A stretch of 25,529 bases of DNA, taken from NCBI GenBank assembly GCA_030597275.1, contig JAUVSB010000001.1, forward strand, positions 1-25,529, written 5' to 3'. Numbering within the stretch: the first letter of the stretch is position 1; every line of letters begins with the position of its first letter. This document shows, piece after piece, positions 22,825 to 25,529 of this stretch. The notes below the pieces were generated by a model. The model saw nothing but the letters and a program-made list of their open reading frames with translations, was not told where the DNA came from and searched no databases. The position numbers and the translations under genes are program-made. The DNA comes from Gammaproteobacteria bacterium. GTDB lineage: Bacteria; Pseudomonadota; Gammaproteobacteria; BMS3Bbin11.

Positions 22825-25529
22825 AATCCTAAAGTATCTGCGCCTAGTGTCCCATTTAGTTTCACCAGATAGTCGTCGCTTTGAACATAACTTAAGCGCT
22901 CATGCGCTGCGGTTATCTTATGTGCAATATCCAGGTCTTCTATCACATCGGCATAACCATTTTTTTCGGTAAAACTAGTCAGATAAGCTATATGCCGCTG
23001 CCAAAGCCTCGTTTCTCGATTCTGCTTGGTCTTGAGTCGTTCATGATACCAGTCTGATTGCAGCAGGTATTCACGAGTAAACATAGAACGGATATCCTGA
23101 TGCTGGATATCCTTACCCAGATATTCCCCTTCAGCCATAATATGTAGCAGAGCCTGTAATGGCGGGCAGGCATCTTCTATGCTTCCGTCATCAATATATT
23201 GCTGAGCAACTATTTTTTGCGCCTCAACAATATTGTTTATTCCATCAACGAAAACCTCCAGGCTCTGAGTTTCAGGTTTAAGTATTTCTTCAGTGAAAAC
23301 CGCATTGGGATTATCAAATATTTTACCAAGGAAGCCATGAACGAAACGATCGGTTATACGGTAGCCAAGCCGACTAGCGAGAATGGTACTACCTCCATGT
23401 TCAAAGTCTTCAAGCTGCTCCAGGTAGCCTTTTTCGATCATTACTTCAGGCTTACGCTGCTCTACAGATAAACGAGACCAAATCTCAGGTATCAACAGGC
23501 TAATGTCATGATCAACCTGTACATTTGGCCCGACATGACCCGCCGAGCTGGAGTAACCGGCGTAGCCAGTCAATATGTAGGAAACCAGCGCATTGTTCAG
23601 ATCTACTGTAGGCCGCAGGGCATTGAATGGTCCCTTGGTCAGAGCACCTTCACTGCCCGCACCGGTAGTCGATGGAGACTTACCTGTCAGGCTACAGACA
23701 AAGTCCATAAACAGTTCCGGCAACTCCTGATAATGGATGGGATTATAAACAGCTAAGGGTCGAATACCCGGCTCAGGCGGGTTGTTGCGACGACCAGTCA
23801 ATACGGCATCAACAGGATGGCAAATCGGTTGCCCCAATGGGACTTTCCGATGGAAGCGGGCACCCATTTCAGCGATATAACTTCGCACTGGATCGACCAG
23901 GTCCTGACGATCCTGAAGATATCTTGGGTTTTTACTGGGTAAACCATCAACAAGCCTTGGATGTGCCGATGAAACAACAAAACTGTCACCTTCATCATAG
24001 GCTTGCTGCAGACGTTTTTTCATTGGTGCTGAATAGTTATTAAATGTCAGTACATCCTCAACAACAGCTGCCAGATTTTCACCTTTTAATGGTTCATAGT
24101 TAGCAAGAAAATTGCCAGGCTTGGCAATATCTGATTCCGCCTGACTGTCAAAACCCGGAATGATGGCATCATCGGGGCGCTGAAATAAACGGTACTCACA
24201 ATTGCTAACCAGCTTTACGCTATGCTCCCCTTTTATGCTTTCCTGACAGCCTTCAAGGCAGCTGGGCGGTACAACAATGGAGACAGTGATATCATCTTCT
24301 TTCTGTATCTTTTCTGTGGCAATAAAGTCCTGTCTGACTTTGAAGATTCGCCATTTCCCAGCTTCATCGAAACCCATACGAAGATACGAGGCAATGATGC
24401 GCCGGTCATACAGTTTTATCTCATGGCCTGCCGCGCCATCAATTTCATCAACAGAGATATAGTCACGCCAGTTCTCACCCCAGGAATCACGATAGAAACG
24501 CTTGATGAGGAACACCAGCGCAAGGATCCTTGGTGGTATGGTCATTAACCATTCATTGTACTCATCTTTATAACTTGGCGAAGGTGTCAGTAATTTGATC
24601 ACTGAACCAAGACTTCGCTTTGGACTGACGGGCCTGCGAGAAGGATCTCTGTCTTCATCTTCAAATCCCGGTTTGAAGCGGTCACGGTAGTCTGCCCGGT
24701 ATATCTCTTCCACACGATCCAGATCAGTCTGCAAATCATCCACGAATAAAGGACCATAAATCACTGTGTCGTCGATTGATTTGGAAATTTCAGACTTGCC
24801 ACCACCTGATACTGTGCTGGGTTTGTGACAAAACGTCCCTTCAGGGTCAGTACCGATCAAACGCCAGGAAGGTGCACTGGGATGCTTATGCATCTCAACC
24901 TTGTAACCATTGGGCTGGATATAGGTCTTTCCCGGCTGCAGGCGTATAGTCCTGGTGTCACCGTCGTCTTCCCATTGTATGGTTTGCGCCTCCAGGTCCA
25001 TGCGTAAATCCTGATGAACATAGACCACCTCAGGATATTTCTTGTCAATACCATAACCCTCTGGTTGCAGATCCATTATGTGACCATAACGTTCTACAAT
25101 ATCCTGAAATTTGTAGCCTGGCTCACGTGTTACAGAGTCAACACCAAACTCAATACCATGATTTCTTCGTGGGAAAGCCAGCGCCCCACCGGCATGTTCC
25201 TCTTCGGCAAGGCCAAACAGGTTGGCTGAAAATCCAATCTGCGTTTTGACCTCTTTTTTGCAGTATCCATAATAGTTATCAGCAAGAATAGTTACGATTA
25301 CACCACTTTCATCACGTGCTGTTATTTTGAATGGCATGCCATTGTTATAAAGCTCTGCCTTCTCATGCCAGCACATGCCTTCTGCTATTTGTCGTTCATT
25401 AGCATCATCAATATGTGGCAAGCCAACAGATTTTTTTGTTAATTGAGGCAGGTGTGGAGCAAGGATGACGCAGCCGGTATGGCCCGTCCAGTGTGTTACA
25501 TCCAGTCCAGCATCAAATTCTGCCAGGAA
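22821..25529 (-). CDS. Probable PPi-type PEP carboxykinase, 5' end cut by window
   Basis: The frame is open to the window edge: 36 further codons precede the first possible internal start (TTG at 25421), so 902 residues are visible and the N-terminus is missing. I tentatively assign it to PPi-dependent phosphoenolpyruvate carboxykinase, a family of about 1,100 residues that interconverts oxaloacetate plus PPi with PEP, CO2 and Pi. The basis is remembered similarity of the block GYCKKEVKTQI (visible residues 89-99), AEEEHAGGALAFPRR, the glycine-rich SGGGKSEISKSI (about 241-252), and overall size; I cannot test it. Several acidic/basic segments and CLEGCQ follow. No membrane segments are seen. 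It stands alone, convergent with the oxygenase gene. Confidence 0.6.
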   Translation of the reverse strand, partial: FLAEFDAGLDVTHWTGHTGCVILAPHLPQLTKKSVGLPHIDDANERQIAEGMCWHEKAELYNNGMPFKITARDESGVIVTILADNYYGYCKKEVKTQIGFSANLFGLAEEEHAGGALAFPRRNHGIEFGVDSVTREPGYKFQDIVERYGHIMDLQPEGYGIDKKYPEVVYVHQDLRMDLEAQTIQWEDDGDTRTIRLQPGKTYIQPNGYKVEMHKHPSAPSWRLIGTDPEGTFCHKPSTVSGGGKSEISKSIDDTVIYGPLFVDDLQTDLDRVEEIYRADYRDRFKPGFEDEDRDPSRRPVSPKRSLGSVIKLLTPSPSYKDEYNEWLMTIPPRILALVFLIKRFYRDSWGENWRDYISVDEIDGAAGHEIKLYDRRIIASYLRMGFDEAGKWRIFKVRQDFIATEKIQKEDDITVSIVVPPSCLEGCQESIKGEHSVKLVSNCEYRLFQRPDDAIIPGFDSQAESDIAKPGNFLANYEPLKGENLAAVVEDVLTFNNYSAPMKKRLQQAYDEGDSFVVSSAHPRLVDGLPSKNPRYLQDRQDLVDPVRSYIAEMGARFHRKVPLGQPICHPVDAVLTGRRNNPPEPGIRPLAVYNPIHYQELPELFMDFVCSLTGKSPSTTGAGSEGALTKGPFNALRPTVDLNNALVSYILTGYAGYSSSAGHVGPNVQVDHDISLLIPEIWSRLSVEQRKPEVMIEKGYLEQLEDFEHGGSTILASRLGYRITDRFVHGFLGKIFDNPNAVFTEEILKPETQSLEVFVDGINNIVEAQKIVAQQYIDDGSIEDACPPLQALLHIMAEGEYLGKDIQHQDIRSMFTREYLLQSDWYHERLKTKQNRETRLWQRHIAYLTSFTEKNGYADVIEDLDIAHKITAAHERLSYVQSDDYLVKLNGTLGADTLGF

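Noticed and set aside
25419..25421. TTG at 25421 as the start of the large minus-strand protein
   Set aside because: The frame continues open and protein-like to the window edge and the family is longer, so this is an internal codon of a truncated gene.

Overview
The window is a compact, moderately AT-rich bacterial chromosome segment. Gene content and order are gammaproteobacterial: cysE-iscR-iscS-iscA-hscB-hscA-fdx-iscX, then rlmN-pilF-rodZ-hisS-yfgM-bamB, all on the minus strand, matches the backbone I know from Pseudomonas-type genomes. A DsrS-like protein hints at a sulfur-oxidising lineage; this is an inference from one gene. No tRNA, rRNA, CRISPR array or intact insertion sequence was seen.

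Layout by coordinate. (1) 11-5990, minus: rlmN, pilF, rodZ, hisS, yfgM, bamB, tightly packed with start/stop overlaps; rRNA modification, type IV pilus assembly, cell shape, histidyl-tRNA charging and outer-membrane protein assembly. (2) 6127-7452: an MtaB-type tRNA methylthiotransferase. (3) 7540-12834: the Isc iron-sulfur operon behind a promoter covered by a consensus type-1 IscR box. The scaffold gene iscU is absent: iscS and iscA are separated by only 55 bp. (4) 12827-15023: cysE and cysG, for cysteine and siroheme synthesis. (5) 15056-15218: a 163-bp imperfect palindrome with 20-bp terminal inverted repeats, resembling a non-autonomous mobile element. (6) 15291-19772, minus: an operon-like run of Sel1-repeat protein, MoxR-type AAA+ ATPase, metallopeptidase-like/VWA protein, DsrS-like protein and an unrecognised 178-aa protein. 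(7) 19773-20402: a regulatory-looking gap, a 64-aa protein and a strong bidirectional terminator. (8) 20403-22761: two divergent unrecognised genes and a 2-oxoglutarate/Fe(II) oxygenase. (9) 22821 to the window edge: the C-terminal 902 residues of a large protein that I tentatively assign as PPi-type PEP carboxykinase; its 5' end lies outside the window.

Functional themes: CysE and CysG supply cysteine and siroheme next to IscS, which takes sulfur from cysteine, and Fdx/HscA/HscB/IscA, which support cluster assembly. RlmN and MtaB are radical-SAM [4Fe-4S] enzymes that consume such clusters. The MoxR/VWA/DsrS-like run may be an ATP-driven remodelling system for a metallo- or sulfur enzyme. The three most notable points are the missing iscU, the MoxR/VWA/DsrS-like operon, and the putative PPi-PEPCK.
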